From Holophagae bacterium (GTDB lineage: Bacteria > Acidobacteriota > Holophagae > Acanthopleuribacterales > Acanthopleuribacteraceae), in contig JAJCXM010000022.1 of NCBI GenBank assembly GCA_029263455.1, positions 1-64,000 on the forward strand: 64,000 nucleotides of DNA, read 5' to 3'. This document shows, piece after piece, positions 18,938-27,393 of the stretch (its first letter is position 1; every line of letters starts with the position of its first letter). Below the pieces are notes generated by a model. That model searched no databases and was not told the origin of the DNA. It saw nothing but the letters and a program-made list of their open reading frames with translations. A program made the translations under genes and the position numbers.

Positions 18938-19675
18938 TCAAGTCGCCTTTGATTGAGGCTTGTGTGCAAGTGCCACGAGGTGATAATTACCTTTCGAGCT
19001 TATATTGTCGTCAGAATTGGACATCGACCAAATTTGGGTCAACAAGTTGCCTATCATGCTCTTAGCCGTATTTAAAGGTCGCCGTAACGACCAAGGTTGT
19101 AAGCCCCATCTTCGAAGTCGTTTGCCGCGGAATTTGAATCTGACCCAATCAACCGTGAAATGGCGTGCAAGTAGGTTCTCAAGCTCGTTTTTCCGGTAGT
19201 GGCGTTTATGGTCTGGATTGTTGTTCTCCACCCAGTCACCATTTGGTGTCGTAAGCAATATGAATCCACCTGGCTTTACAATTCGTGCGGCATTCCTAAC
19301 GAAGTCTTCGTCTTTGTCGACGTGCTCAATGACTTCAACGGAAACGATTCCATCGTATGAGTTATCCGGTAGTTTCGAGGATGCCAAATCGTCATAAACG
19401 ATACCTGTGACATTACTGCGATTAGAAAGCAGAAAATCCCTCATGCTTTCATTGAGGCCCAACTTCAGACTGTTTTGTATCGAGGTTTCACGGAGAAGAT
19501 CAGAGATTGTGATTCGTGCCTTAATACCTATCGTATATGGCGACTTTCGACCTCCTACATCCAATAATTCGAAGTCGGGACGTAGCACTAGTGCACGTAA
19601 TTGTCTGTACGTCCAATGATACAGAGGTATTTCAAACCACCTCAGTTGTTTTCTAATTAGCTCGTATCGCTTCAC
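18938..19675 (-). CDS. SAM-dependent methyltransferase, paralogue 2 flanking asnB
   Basis: A 245-residue class I methyltransferase closely related to the gene at 16356-17090. Both share a WFEIPLYHWTY-like or FGLPIYYWTY-like start, LLDVGGRKSPYTIG, VSVEVIEHVDKDE and VKPGGFILLTTPNGDWV, and end with a similar HLVALA tail. It starts at GTG (19673-19675). The pair probably arose by duplication and may methylate two positions of the same sugar, or one may now be redundant. Substrate unknown. Confidence 0.75.
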   Translation of the reverse strand: MKRYELIRKQLRWFEIPLYHWTYRQLRALVLRPDFELLDVGGRKSPYTIGIKARITISDLLRETSIQNSLKLGLNESMRDFLLSNRSNVTGIVYDDLASSKLPDNSYDGIVSVEVIEHVDKDEDFVRNAARIVKPGGFILLTTPNGDWVENNNPDHKRHYRKNELENLLARHFTVDWVRFKFRGKRLRRWGLQPWSLRRPLNTAKSMIGNLLTQIWSMSNSDDNISSKGNYHLVALAHKPQSKAT

Positions 19676-19806
19676 GGGCGCTCCTCAGCTAAGCCTTGGT
19701 GTTATATCATATGAACCGATCATATTTTTGCTTAACATCCAGCCAACGTACCGAAGAACTGACTAGAATTAAATCAACAAACTATTCTTAGTTAGCCAAT
19801 TCGAGG

Positions 19807-20538
19807 TCAACCTAAAACGACGGAACCAGTTTTGGTGTCAGTATCGTCAAAATTCTGGCGTAGTATTTTGTTTGCGATTGTTTTAGCTAGATGCCAGTCA
19901 TCTAGAGTGTCTAAGTTAACGTGTTGGCTCCTGCTTACAATAACTCCCTTAATTCTTTCTCCGTACAAGGTGTTGGCCTCAATGAATTTTGTTCTCGCAA
20001 CATAGACGGATCCGTCCCGAAAATAGGTTGGCCTCAACGATTGGCGGCGTGTGGGCGGATCTGGTGATTCCGAATGAAGGTGCATGAACCCGTCACAATT
20101 TTCAATATAAGCCCATTCAGGATGATGTTCATCTGGAATTCGGGCCATCGTCACGACAGAATCCGCGCCAGACTCCAAAAGGGTGGAAATACACAAATCA
20201 ATCTCACCGGTCTCTCGGAAAGGTGTGGTGGGTTGCAATAAGCACACTGCGTCGAATCCAGGCATGTGCTGTAAGGCGTGCTGTAAAACGGGTAGAGTGG
20301 GAACTTGATCACCCGCTAATTCGGCAGGCCGAAGAAACGGCAGGTGAGCTCCCGCCTTGCGGGCAACGTCCGCGATTTCTGGGTCATCGGTGGTTACAAT
20401 CAGATTTGTGATCAATTTCGAAGAAAGAGCCGATTCGATCGTCCATTCGATAACCGCTTTGCCGCCGAGCATTCGAGTGTTCTTGCGAGGAATACCTTTT
20501 GAGCCGCCGCGGGCCGGGATGATGCCCAGAACCTTCAT
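19807..20538 (-). CDS. neuA: CMP-N-acetylneuraminate (or related nonulosonate) cytidylyltransferase
   Basis: NeuA activates a nonulosonic acid with CTP to give the CMP-sugar donor. The nucleotide-binding start IIPARGGSKGIPRKN is diagnostic, and the LLQPTTPFR motif follows in the middle. At 243 residues it is the short bacterial form without the extra esterase domain. Its ATG overlaps the stop of neuC by four bases. The order neuB-neuC-neuA gives a complete route from UDP-GlcNAc to CMP-sialic acid. No legionaminate-specific dehydratase or aminotransferase is in the window, so N-acetylneuraminate is the simplest product. Confidence 0.9.
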   Translation of the reverse strand: MKVLGIIPARGGSKGIPRKNTRMLGGKAVIEWTIESALSSKLITNLIVTTDDPEIADVARKAGAHLPFLRPAELAGDQVPTLPVLQHALQHMPGFDAVCLLQPTTPFRETGEIDLCISTLLESGADSVVTMARIPDEHHPEWAYIENCDGFMHLHSESPDPPTRRQSLRPTYFRDGSVYVARTKFIEANTLYGERIKGVIVSRSQHVNLDTLDDWHLAKTIANKILRQNFDDTDTKTGSVVLG

Positions 20539-21695
20539 GAATAGGTCAACTTTTTGTCGATCGTCAATTCGGCTTCAGCAAGAATTTGCGCTATCTTGTA
20601 CCCCGCTTGACCATTGCCGTAAAGCGTGCTTCTGGGGTAGGGCCCATGCTCCATTTGTATGCCTATGGCGGTTGCTATTTCCTGACTTTCATAATCTTTA
20701 TCTACGACATTGTGTGAGCGGTCGCGGCCCGCTTGCCGTGTGCCGATATTTACTACAGGAACCCCTAAGAAGCTGCTTTCACGAATGCCAACACTTGAGT
20801 TGCCTACGAGGCAGCGTGCGTTGCAGATAAGGCGCAAGAAATCGTCAGGCGCCATATTTTTGAAGAAATGAAAATTGTCACACTCGTTTGTTTCTCGAAA
20901 CGTCCGAATGGCATTGGACGTGCCGTCGGAACCCGCATCAACATTGGGCCAGAACCAAAGGACAGGTATATTGATTTGATGGACAGCCCTTAAAGTCTCA
21001 AAGGCGTGGTTTTTAGCCAGTTGGTGTTCAGTCGTCACTGGGTGTTGCATGACAACGATATAACCACGGCCGCTCATGTGCTCTAGAACGCCAACACCGC
21101 CATATTTTTGAAACGGGTCGAAATCAAGCTCTGGGTTTTTTGCAACTTGGGCAGCAATATCAATTGATGGACAACCTGTTACGTATACGGATTCGTGACG
21201 CTCGCCCATTCGTTTGACGCGTTCAGCGGCCGCTTCCGAGGATACTAAGTGCAAATCCGCAAGTTTCGTAATCGCGTGCCTAACCTTTTCGTCAATCGAC
21301 CCTGTAATTTCACCGCCTTGTATGTGGACGAGTGGTATATTCATGTAGGCAGCTGCAATGGCAGTAGCAATGGTTTCATAGCGATCGGCTACAGAAACCA
21401 CAGCATCAGGTCTGATATTGTCAAACACAGTTGTCAGCTCTAGAAGTCCAATGCCAGTCGTTTTGGCCATACTGGCCAGGTTTTCACCCTCGAGCACCAT
21501 ATAGACTTGCGCGTCGATAGTAAAACCGTCGTCCTTGATTTGGTTGATTGCACTGCCATAGCGATCCAATAGAGCAGAGGCGCAAACCACCAGTTTAAGG
21601 TCCAAATCGGGGTGAGCTTTAATGGCGAATAACGCACTGCGAATTCGGCTGTAGCTGGGTCTAGCTGTGATGACAACACAAATGGTTCGTTTCAA
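20535..21695 (-). CDS. neuC: Hydrolysing UDP-N-acetylglucosamine 2-epimerase
   Basis: NeuC converts UDP-GlcNAc into free ManNAc and UDP, the first committed step of bacterial sialic acid synthesis. The 386-residue protein has the family start TICVVITARPSYSRIRS, VSVADRYETIATAIAA with VHIQGGEITGSIDE (nucleotide contacts), and LVGNSSVGIRE near the C-terminus. The GEITGSIDE segment separates NeuC/LegG-type hydrolysing enzymes from the plain WecB type. It is coupled by ATGA overlaps to neuB before it and neuA after it. A LegG role on UDP-diNAcBac remains possible. Confidence 0.9.
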   Translation of the reverse strand: MKRTICVVITARPSYSRIRSALFAIKAHPDLDLKLVVCASALLDRYGSAINQIKDDGFTIDAQVYMVLEGENLASMAKTTGIGLLELTTVFDNIRPDAVVSVADRYETIATAIAAAYMNIPLVHIQGGEITGSIDEKVRHAITKLADLHLVSSEAAAERVKRMGERHESVYVTGCPSIDIAAQVAKNPELDFDPFQKYGGVGVLEHMSGRGYIVVMQHPVTTEHQLAKNHAFETLRAVHQINIPVLWFWPNVDAGSDGTSNAIRTFRETNECDNFHFFKNMAPDDFLRLICNARCLVGNSSVGIRESSFLGVPVVNIGTRQAGRDRSHNVVDKDYESQEIATAIGIQMEHGPYPRSTLYGNGQAGYKIAQILAEAELTIDKKLTYS

Positions 21696-22708
21696 TTGAG
21701 ATTATCCTCAATGTCAGAGAATTTAATCATACAACCCTCGTCAAGGGCATGCTTGGCGCGTTTTCCTACTAAATCGCTCATTCTGGACGCTGGAATGCCG
21801 GATCCAGGTTTCTTTGTCGTTAGATTGTCGATCGTCAATAACTCCCCTGCCTGAACGCTTGTTGACAAACAAATACTCTTCATAAAAATGGCGCGAAGGT
21901 CTTTGAGATTGATTGCCTGATTATCTTTATCATAAGGGGTGTTCAGAGAAGCCTTTATGAATCCAACCCCGTCAACCAATGTTTTGAGTTGGTCTACCGT
22001 GATCGACGAGGACGTGTCGGGCCCAAAACATTTCTTATGAAAAACGATATGAACCTCGATATATTTAGCTCCCAAAGTGGCGGCAGCCAAACCTGCATAG
22101 ATAGTTCCGGAGTGATCACTTAGTCCAATTGGTATATTTAGACGCTTCCTTAACTCAGGGATCAGTTGCAACCCTATCCTTTCTGGTGGGCAAGGGTAAG
22201 CAGTAGTGCACTGCATCACTGCGACTTGGCAGCCTTTTTGTTTAAGATAGTTCACCGTGGATTCAAGCTCTTCTAGTGGACTCATTCCTGAGGATAACAA
22301 CATTAATTGTTTAGTTTCTGCCATCGCATCTAGTAGCGGGTAATTGGTGACCTCTCCTGACGCAACTTTCCAAAATGCCACACCAACGCGCCTGAGCAAT
22401 TTCACGGCTTCCAGTGAAAAAGGGGAGCTGATGAATTGTATCCCGCGGTCGTCGGCATGCTTTTTCAAACCATGCCACTGTGGCTCTGTAAATTCCATTC
22501 GCTTCCAATAATCAAATCGGTATTCATCTTGAAGACTGAATTTGATGCGCCAAGGTTCGTTTAAGCTACTTTCCGCCTTTGCGATATGTGTTTGAAACTT
22601 AATTACGTCGGCGCCCGCATCGGCCGCAGAGTCAATAAAAGCATGCGCTTGACCAAGGCTTCCGTCGTGGGCCTGTCCAACCTCAGCAATAACTAAGCAG
22701 GAATTCAA
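21692..22708 (-). CDS. neuB: N-acetylneuraminate synthase (NeuB family)
   Basis: NeuB condenses phosphoenolpyruvate with ManNAc (or a related sugar) to form the nonulosonic acid. The TIM-barrel start VIAEVGQAHDGSLGQA and ADVIKFQTH are typical, and the last 60 or so residues form the antifreeze-like SAF domain (LTTKKPGSGIPAS). It starts with a TTG at 22706-22708 behind GGAGGA, which is well spaced; no ATG lies near. It heads the leftward glycan run, and the divergent intergenic region to its right (22709-22847) probably carries the promoter. LegI-type substrate use cannot be excluded. Confidence 0.9.
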   Translation of the reverse strand: MNSCLVIAEVGQAHDGSLGQAHAFIDSAADAGADVIKFQTHIAKAESSLNEPWRIKFSLQDEYRFDYWKRMEFTEPQWHGLKKHADDRGIQFISSPFSLEAVKLLRRVGVAFWKVASGEVTNYPLLDAMAETKQLMLLSSGMSPLEELESTVNYLKQKGCQVAVMQCTTAYPCPPERIGLQLIPELRKRLNIPIGLSDHSGTIYAGLAAATLGAKYIEVHIVFHKKCFGPDTSSSITVDQLKTLVDGVGFIKASLNTPYDKDNQAINLKDLRAIFMKSICLSTSVQAGELLTIDNLTTKKPGSGIPASRMSDLVGKRAKHALDEGCMIKFSDIEDNLN

Positions 22709-22768
22709 TTGTCCTCCGAACTAAGATAAATTATTCATCCCAAATTGAAACGCAAGAAGATCCGGCAA

Positions 22769-22799
22769 TTGTGCCCTATTGAAATATTAACACTATAAT
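22769..22799 (+). promoter_or_regulatory. Candidate sigma-70 promoter for the rightward methyltransferase
   Basis: A perfect TATAAT at 22794-22799 follows TTGTGC at 22769-22774 with a 19-base gap, which is longer than ideal. The TATAAT lies 48 bases before the ATG I use at 22848. The same AT-rich interval must also hold the leftward promoter of the neuB run, which I cannot place. Confidence 0.35.
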
Positions 22800-22847
22800 C
22801 ATATAGAATCCGGCTTGTTCACCATTAAATATCCAGGTGCTTTGTCA

Positions 22848-23855
22848 ATGTCTTATGAATCAAATTTTGTTGACGATCAACTTCGAAAGTTGATCGCTGA
22901 TTATCTTGAAAGCGAAGGAATCGTTGCTGATGTTGGGTTTTTTGTAGGAGAGACCAGTAACCTCTATCACAAGTATGAATCGCAAATTTATGACCGGAAA
23001 CAAAAAAGTATTTCAAACTCCGCAAAAGTCTGGAAGAAAAGCCTTCTTAATATTTGTTCACATTTACCTGACCGATTTTCGCTTCTAGATTTTGGCTGCG
23101 GTACTGGCTTCGCTGCTGACATTTTCATGAGTATTTTTGGAAGACGTGTCGAAAAATTGGTTTGTTTTGATCTTTCATCTGACATGGTTTCAATTTGTAG
23201 AGAAAAGCTATCTAGCCGATACGACACCAAAATGATATTTCTTGAGGGTGAATCTGGTCTTGAGAAGCTTTCAAATCAGAATTTTGACGTGGTACTAACA
23301 AATGCCGTGTTGCATCATCTTTTGGATTTGCATGTATTCCTTGAACGCCTAGATAGGCTTCTTGCACCGGGCGGGATTTATGTTATGGGCCACGAACCCA
23401 ACGCTAATTTCTACCGCAACAAATCGCTGATTAAGATTACGAAACGGTTTGGTACTTACAAGCGTTTTAAGTGGAGGTTATCCCTCGATTATGTTCTACA
23501 AAAACTCAAAATAAGGTCAGGTGCTCGTGGGCTAGCACAATTGACCAATAATGGCCTACGCTCGAGGGGACTAATTGAACGAGACATACCTGAATTCATG
23601 ATACGGAAACTTGTTGATATCCATGTACCATCAGGTATTGACCGTCCTCAACCCTGGGGTTTGAATGGATTTAGCAAGGAATTTGTGTTGGATGCGCTTC
23701 AGGAACTCGATTTAGTCTGTTTTGTTTCTTATGACCACATTAAGGACAGTCATGTGAAAGAAAGTTGGATCTGGAGTCTTGTTGAACAGCATCTTTCAAA
23801 AAAATACCCTGACGATGGTTCGGATTGTCTTATGATTTTCCGAAAGAAAAATTAA
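22848..23855 (+). CDS. SAM-dependent methyltransferase, stand-alone
   Basis: A 335-residue class I methyltransferase. SAM motifs are LLDFGCGTGFAADIF near residue 80, VCFDLSSDMVSICREKL, and VLTNAVLHHLLD with APGGIYVMGHEPN. The long C-terminal extension of about 150 residues (after the Rossmann part) is rich in basic residues and I do not recognise it. A frame extends upstream to a TTG at 22815, but the ATG at 22848 with AGGTG nine bases before it is better. It is read away from the neuB gene and towards the oxygenase. It may belong to either the glycan or the peptide locus. Substrate unknown. Confidence 0.7.
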   Translation: MSYESNFVDDQLRKLIADYLESEGIVADVGFFVGETSNLYHKYESQIYDRKQKSISNSAKVWKKSLLNICSHLPDRFSLLDFGCGTGFAADIFMSIFGRRVEKLVCFDLSSDMVSICREKLSSRYDTKMIFLEGESGLEKLSNQNFDVVLTNAVLHHLLDLHVFLERLDRLLAPGGIYVMGHEPNANFYRNKSLIKITKRFGTYKRFKWRLSLDYVLQKLKIRSGARGLAQLTNNGLRSRGLIERDIPEFMIRKLVDIHVPSGIDRPQPWGLNGFSKEFVLDALQELDLVCFVSYDHIKDSHVKESWIWSLVEQHLSKKYPDDGSDCLMIFRKKN

Positions 23856-23945
23856 CTGTATTAGTTTTGGAAATATGAGCCATTACACATAAGGCGGAAT
23901 CTGAAACGAACCGGGCAAAGAAATTACTGCCATTGGCTCAAGTTT

Positions 23946-24776
23946 TTATCGGAATTTCCCTGACAACCGCTTGAGAATTTTGCGGGCGATGACTTGGGCG
24001 CGGATGCTGAGTTTGTTTAGGCAGCGGCATTGACCACGCCAGTGCCCGCAGGGCAACATGATTTGTTTGGATTGTGCCCCGACCGTTTTCTCGATGACAT
24101 CCCAGTATTTAAGTTTGTCGGTGCCAAAGGTGATGCTTATCAATACCCTTAACTCTTGTGTGGTTGCATAAGGGGCCGTTGAGTGGGTGAAGCCTTCGCC
24201 AAAAATAATAGCTTCGCCTAACTCATAACGATAGGTTTGCGTTCCGTCCAAGCTCTGATAACGAAGATAACGATGCGATTCTTGTAGTTCGAATAACGGC
24301 GTCATCAGCGTAAAGGCTGGCGCGCCGGCATAATAATCAACGTGCCAATTCTCGCCGGGTGCCTGATTACCCACCACCATGAAGCCGCAGTACATGACCA
24401 AACGTTTATCATGATCAATCAACTTCCTGATGTGGTCCTCAATGGCCAATGTGTCGAGGAACTGGCGGTAAAGCGCATAACAGGTGGGCGTATTGGTGGA
24501 GAGCCACAACAAAGGGTAACGACCATAAGTGGTCAGATAGTAATCATCATTGCCGTCCATCTTCTGGCTGAAATGCTCACCACCGACTAAGAACTTTTGG
24601 TGATCTTCTAACTCTAGAAAAGGCTTAATTTGATCTAGGTAAGATTGGCGCAACTCGTCGAGTAGCTCTGGCTCAAAACGAACCACATAGGCATTATGCG
24701 CGCCAAGTTGTTCGATTTTCATATCTGTACCATCATGGTTGCCACTGTAGCACTGAAGCTTAGCTAAGAACGACAT
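23946..24776 (-). CDS. 2-oxoglutarate/Fe(II)-dependent oxygenase-like protein
   Basis: A protein of 276 residues with a plausible double-stranded beta-helix iron site: His145 and Asp147 in WHVDYYAG, His198 in GFTHSTAP, and an arginine shortly after in LRVLIS that could bind 2-oxoglutarate. The C-terminus has a short cysteine pair (GQCRC) and a basic tail. I choose the ATG at 24774-24776 because GGAG lies six bases before it; the frame is open a little further. It diverges from the lasso-type operon with 177 bases between starts. Iron/2OG enzymes tailor some lasso peptides (canucin A is hydroxylated on Asp), so a link is reasonable but is inference. Confidence 0.55.
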   Translation of the reverse strand: MSFLAKLQCYSGNHDGTDMKIEQLGAHNAYVVRFEPELLDELRQSYLDQIKPFLELEDHQKFLVGGEHFSQKMDGNDDYYLTTYGRYPLLWLSTNTPTCYALYRQFLDTLAIEDHIRKLIDHDKRLVMYCGFMVVGNQAPGENWHVDYYAGAPAFTLMTPLFELQESHRYLRYQSLDGTQTYRYELGEAIIFGEGFTHSTAPYATTQELRVLISITFGTDKLKYWDVIEKTVGAQSKQIMLPCGHWRGQCRCLNKLSIRAQVIARKILKRLSGKFR

Positions 24777-24849
24777 CTGAAACTCCAAAGCCCATATCAA
24801 TAATGCTCTCTTAAATATGAAGTACCTTTTGACTTAAACGACTTGATTG

Positions 24850-24876
24850 TTGACAGTGCTAGCTTTAGGATAAATA
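24850..24876 (+). promoter_or_regulatory. Candidate promoter of the lasso-type operon
   Basis: A perfect TTGACA at 24850-24855 is followed after 15 bases by TAAATA (24871-24876), or after 19 bases by another TAAATA (24875-24880). Neither spacing is ideal, but the perfect -35 box and AT-rich surroundings fit. It would start transcription some 65-70 bases before the first precursor gene. Confidence 0.35.
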
Positions 24877-24953
24877 AATACATCAAATGTACTTTTTGAT
24901 AGTAAACCAAGGCTAGCTCCATAAAAGGTGTTGAAGCCTCAGGAGTCTGATCG

Positions 24954-25091
24954 ATGAAAAGAATCAAATCGGTCTATAACAAACCCGTTCTGAAATGTTA
25001 CGGGTGTATCGGTGTTATGACCCAAGGTAACTCCAGCGTTATGAACCAGCCAGGTGGGAAAAAGCAAGCGGCGGAAAATCCAAATAAGTAA
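24954..25091 (+). CDS. Lasso-type precursor peptide A1, lacking a ring acceptor
   Basis: A 45-residue peptide with a clear RBS (AGGAG at 24941-24945, eight bases before the ATG). The leader contains YNKPVLKCYG and ends VMTQ. This fits the lasso leader pattern Y-x2-P-x-L-x3-G and the conserved Thr at position -2. Cleavage after Gln24 would give a core starting GNSSVMNQP. Known lasso peptides close a ring from residue 1 to Asp or Glu at position 7, 8 or 9, and here those positions are Asn, Gln and Pro. Aligned with A2, one residue is missing exactly where A2 has its acceptor Asp. The leader has two cysteines absent from A2. It may be a decayed copy or make a non-lasso product. Confidence 0.75.
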   Translation: MKRIKSVYNKPVLKCYGCIGVMTQGNSSVMNQPGGKKQAAENPNK

Positions 25092-25189
25092 GCGACCCCT
25101 CTAAAAAAATCAAAGTTTACGAAAGCGACCTGAATCTTGATACTCAAGCTGTGCTATCTTTTGCCCGAAAACAGTCTAGAGGTAACAGT

Positions 25190-25489
25190 TTGTCATACTC
25201 GCTTGATGGTTATGTGGTTCCGCCTGATGATTATGTTTCTAAAACATTCGATCAGGAAACGGTGATTGTTGACTTGGAGGGCGGAGAATATTTCGGGCTC
25301 GAAAAGGTTGGTGCCCGTTTTTGGGCTTTGGTTGAATTGGGTTCCGGGTTGCGTCCCGCTTTTCGGACATTACTTGATGAGTTTGACGTCGATGAAAAGA
25401 CGCTGGAAAGCGATCTTCTTGAGCTAGTCGGCGAATTGGTTGACCATGGTCTCCTAAAGTATAGCGATCATCACCCAGATGCGGTTTGA
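25190..25489 (+). CDS. Lasso B1 protein: PqqD-like RiPP recognition element
   Basis: A 99-residue PqqD-family protein. B1 proteins bind the leader of the precursor and hand it to the processing enzymes. The PqqD pattern is visible: VIVDLEGGEYFGLEKVGARFWALVE, then a helix with TLLDEFDVDEKTLESDLLELV and a final DHGLL. The frame is open from a GTG at 25151, but that start has no RBS. The TTG at 25190 has AGAGGT six bases before it, so I use it. The gene lies between A1 and the lactam synthetase, the expected place for B1. The B2 protease domain that sometimes follows or fuses with B1 is absent. Confidence 0.88.
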   Translation: MSYSLDGYVVPPDDYVSKTFDQETVIVDLEGGEYFGLEKVGARFWALVELGSGLRPAFRTLLDEFDVDEKTLESDLLELVGELVDHGLLKYSDHHPDAV

Positions 25490-25505
25490 GCAGCGGTGAT
25501 CTGAA

Positions 25506-27371
25506 TTGGGCGGCATAGCCGGTATTTTTCATCGACGTGACCAGGTGGCCAAGCGCCGAGACGTGGACACAATGTTAAAACCCAGTGCCGTACGTGGCCC
25601 ACACGGGTCTCAAATATGGCTAGATGGTCCCGTTGGTTTGGGTCATTTGGCATTGCATATTTCCGCTAACCAGAGGCTCGACCCCCAACCTGTCTCGATA
25701 GGCCAACAAACCATTTGTTTGCATGGCCGCTTGGACAACCGAGCCGAAATAGCGAAAGCCCTGACTAAAGATGAACCGACAAACCATGTATGTGATGCGC
25801 GTTTGGCATTGATGGCCTACCAAGCATGGGGACTAGAAGCCTGGCCAAAGTTTGCCGGTGATTTTGTCTTTGTTATTTGGGACGCTGAAACAGAATCCTT
25901 GATCTGCGTTCGCGATCGCATGGGTCTCAAGCCTTTTCACTATATGGTTCACGAACGTGTTTTCGCATTTGGTAGTGACGTCCGCCAAGTCCTGGCTGTG
26001 TACGATCGCCCACTTATGCCCAACAAGGGGATGATTGCCGAATATTTGGCTAGCCATATCACGTCAAACACCGAGACGCTTTATGAAGGCATCATGCGGC
26101 TTGAACCAGCCCATATGATGACGGTTACGAAGTCGGAAGTTAGGATACAAAGGTACTGGGATCCCAACGCGACCAATGTCAGTTACTCGTTGACAGATGC
26201 CGAGCGCGAAGCCAATTACGCGCACGCTTTTTCGCAAGCGGTTAAGCAGCAATCCGATGTTGAAGCACGCATGGGCGTTTCTTTAAGTGGTGGCATTGAC
26301 TCATCCACCGTCATGGCAGCTTTGGTCCAACACCGGGACAAGGCCCGAATCTCTGCCTATTCATTATGCTTTGAGGGGCTAGAGTGTGATGAAAGCGAGT
26401 CTATGAGGGAGATTGCTTCTACCTGGGGCGTGTCGCATCAACCCTTTTCGTTTGATCCACCGTCTTATGAAGTGATCGCGCAGTGGGTTCGTCGCTGGCG
26501 CGACTTTCCTGATTACCCCAATTTGATGGCCTATAAGCCGCTTAAACAGCAATCTGTCATCGATGGCTCGCGTATTATGTTTTCAGGACTTGGGGCCGAT
26601 GATTGGACCGATTTGCGCTGCTCGCCCTTGCCGGATATGATTGCTCGCTTTCGTTGGCTAAAAGCCGCAAAGGAAATGAAAAGAAGATCAGCCTGGTACG
26701 GTTGGAGACGAATGCCAGGTGTACTGGCTCGCCAAGGCGTCTGGCCACTGTTGCCTGTTAGTTGGAGGCGTAAGCGTTTCACATCATTTGATTTAGGTCG
26801 TAACTATGCGCCATGGCTAAACACCGAATTCTTGTCGAACACACACTTGTCCGAACGTATTTGGGAAGAACGTCAAGGCCGTTTCCCTTCTTATGATCGC
26901 CGTGCTTGGATCCAATGGCTAGAAAAAGGCTATTGTGTGCAGTTCGGTGAAGCACAAGAACGTGTGGCTGCAGAAGCGGGCGTGGAGATGCGCTTCCCTT
27001 TCAGCCATAAAGATGTCGTGGAAATAGGACTAGGCATCCCACCTGAATATAAGTGGCTACGACCTGCCAACAAATGGATTGTCCGGCGTTGTTTTGAGTT
27101 ATTAAAACCACCTGCGGCTAACTTCAATTTCACATCGGCGGAAGGGTCCCCCATCTACATGGGATTCCTTAAGTCACTGGGCGCAAACGAATTCTTCCAG
27201 AGAAACTTAGCGGTTTATGAAAACGGTTGGATTGATGCAGAAAAAATGCGTGCTATTGCTAATGAAAGCTTTCAAATGTACGATAAGGGTAATAGTGTGT
27301 ACGCCTTCAAAGCGCGACCGCTTTGGATGGTGGCCGGCATTGAGCTTTGGCTAGAGAATGCATTTGGATAA
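25506..27371 (+). CDS. Lasso macrolactam synthetase C (asparagine synthase-like)
   Basis: The enzyme activates the side-chain carboxylate of the core's acceptor Asp/Glu with ATP and joins it to the N-terminal amine. The 621-residue protein has the asparagine synthase layout, with the ATP PP-loop VSLSGGIDSSTV near residue 260. The N-terminus reads MGGIAGIF, where true amidotransferases have MCGI. The glutaminase cysteine is therefore replaced by glycine, as expected when no ammonia is needed. It starts with TTG at 25506, 16 bases after the B1 stop. Contrast the AsnB at 17137, which keeps the cysteine. Confidence 0.9.
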   Translation: MGGIAGIFHRRDQVAKRRDVDTMLKPSAVRGPHGSQIWLDGPVGLGHLALHISANQRLDPQPVSIGQQTICLHGRLDNRAEIAKALTKDEPTNHVCDARLALMAYQAWGLEAWPKFAGDFVFVIWDAETESLICVRDRMGLKPFHYMVHERVFAFGSDVRQVLAVYDRPLMPNKGMIAEYLASHITSNTETLYEGIMRLEPAHMMTVTKSEVRIQRYWDPNATNVSYSLTDAEREANYAHAFSQAVKQQSDVEARMGVSLSGGIDSSTVMAALVQHRDKARISAYSLCFEGLECDESESMREIASTWGVSHQPFSFDPPSYEVIAQWVRRWRDFPDYPNLMAYKPLKQQSVIDGSRIMFSGLGADDWTDLRCSPLPDMIARFRWLKAAKEMKRRSAWYGWRRMPGVLARQGVWPLLPVSWRRKRFTSFDLGRNYAPWLNTEFLSNTHLSERIWEERQGRFPSYDRRAWIQWLEKGYCVQFGEAQERVAAEAGVEMRFPFSHKDVVEIGLGIPPEYKWLRPANKWIVRRCFELLKPPAANFNFTSAEGSPIYMGFLKSLGANEFFQRNLAVYENGWIDAEKMRAIANESFQMYDKGNSVYAFKARPLWMVAGIELWLENAFG

Positions 27372-27393
27372 TCGAGGATCAGGAGCACCAGTC

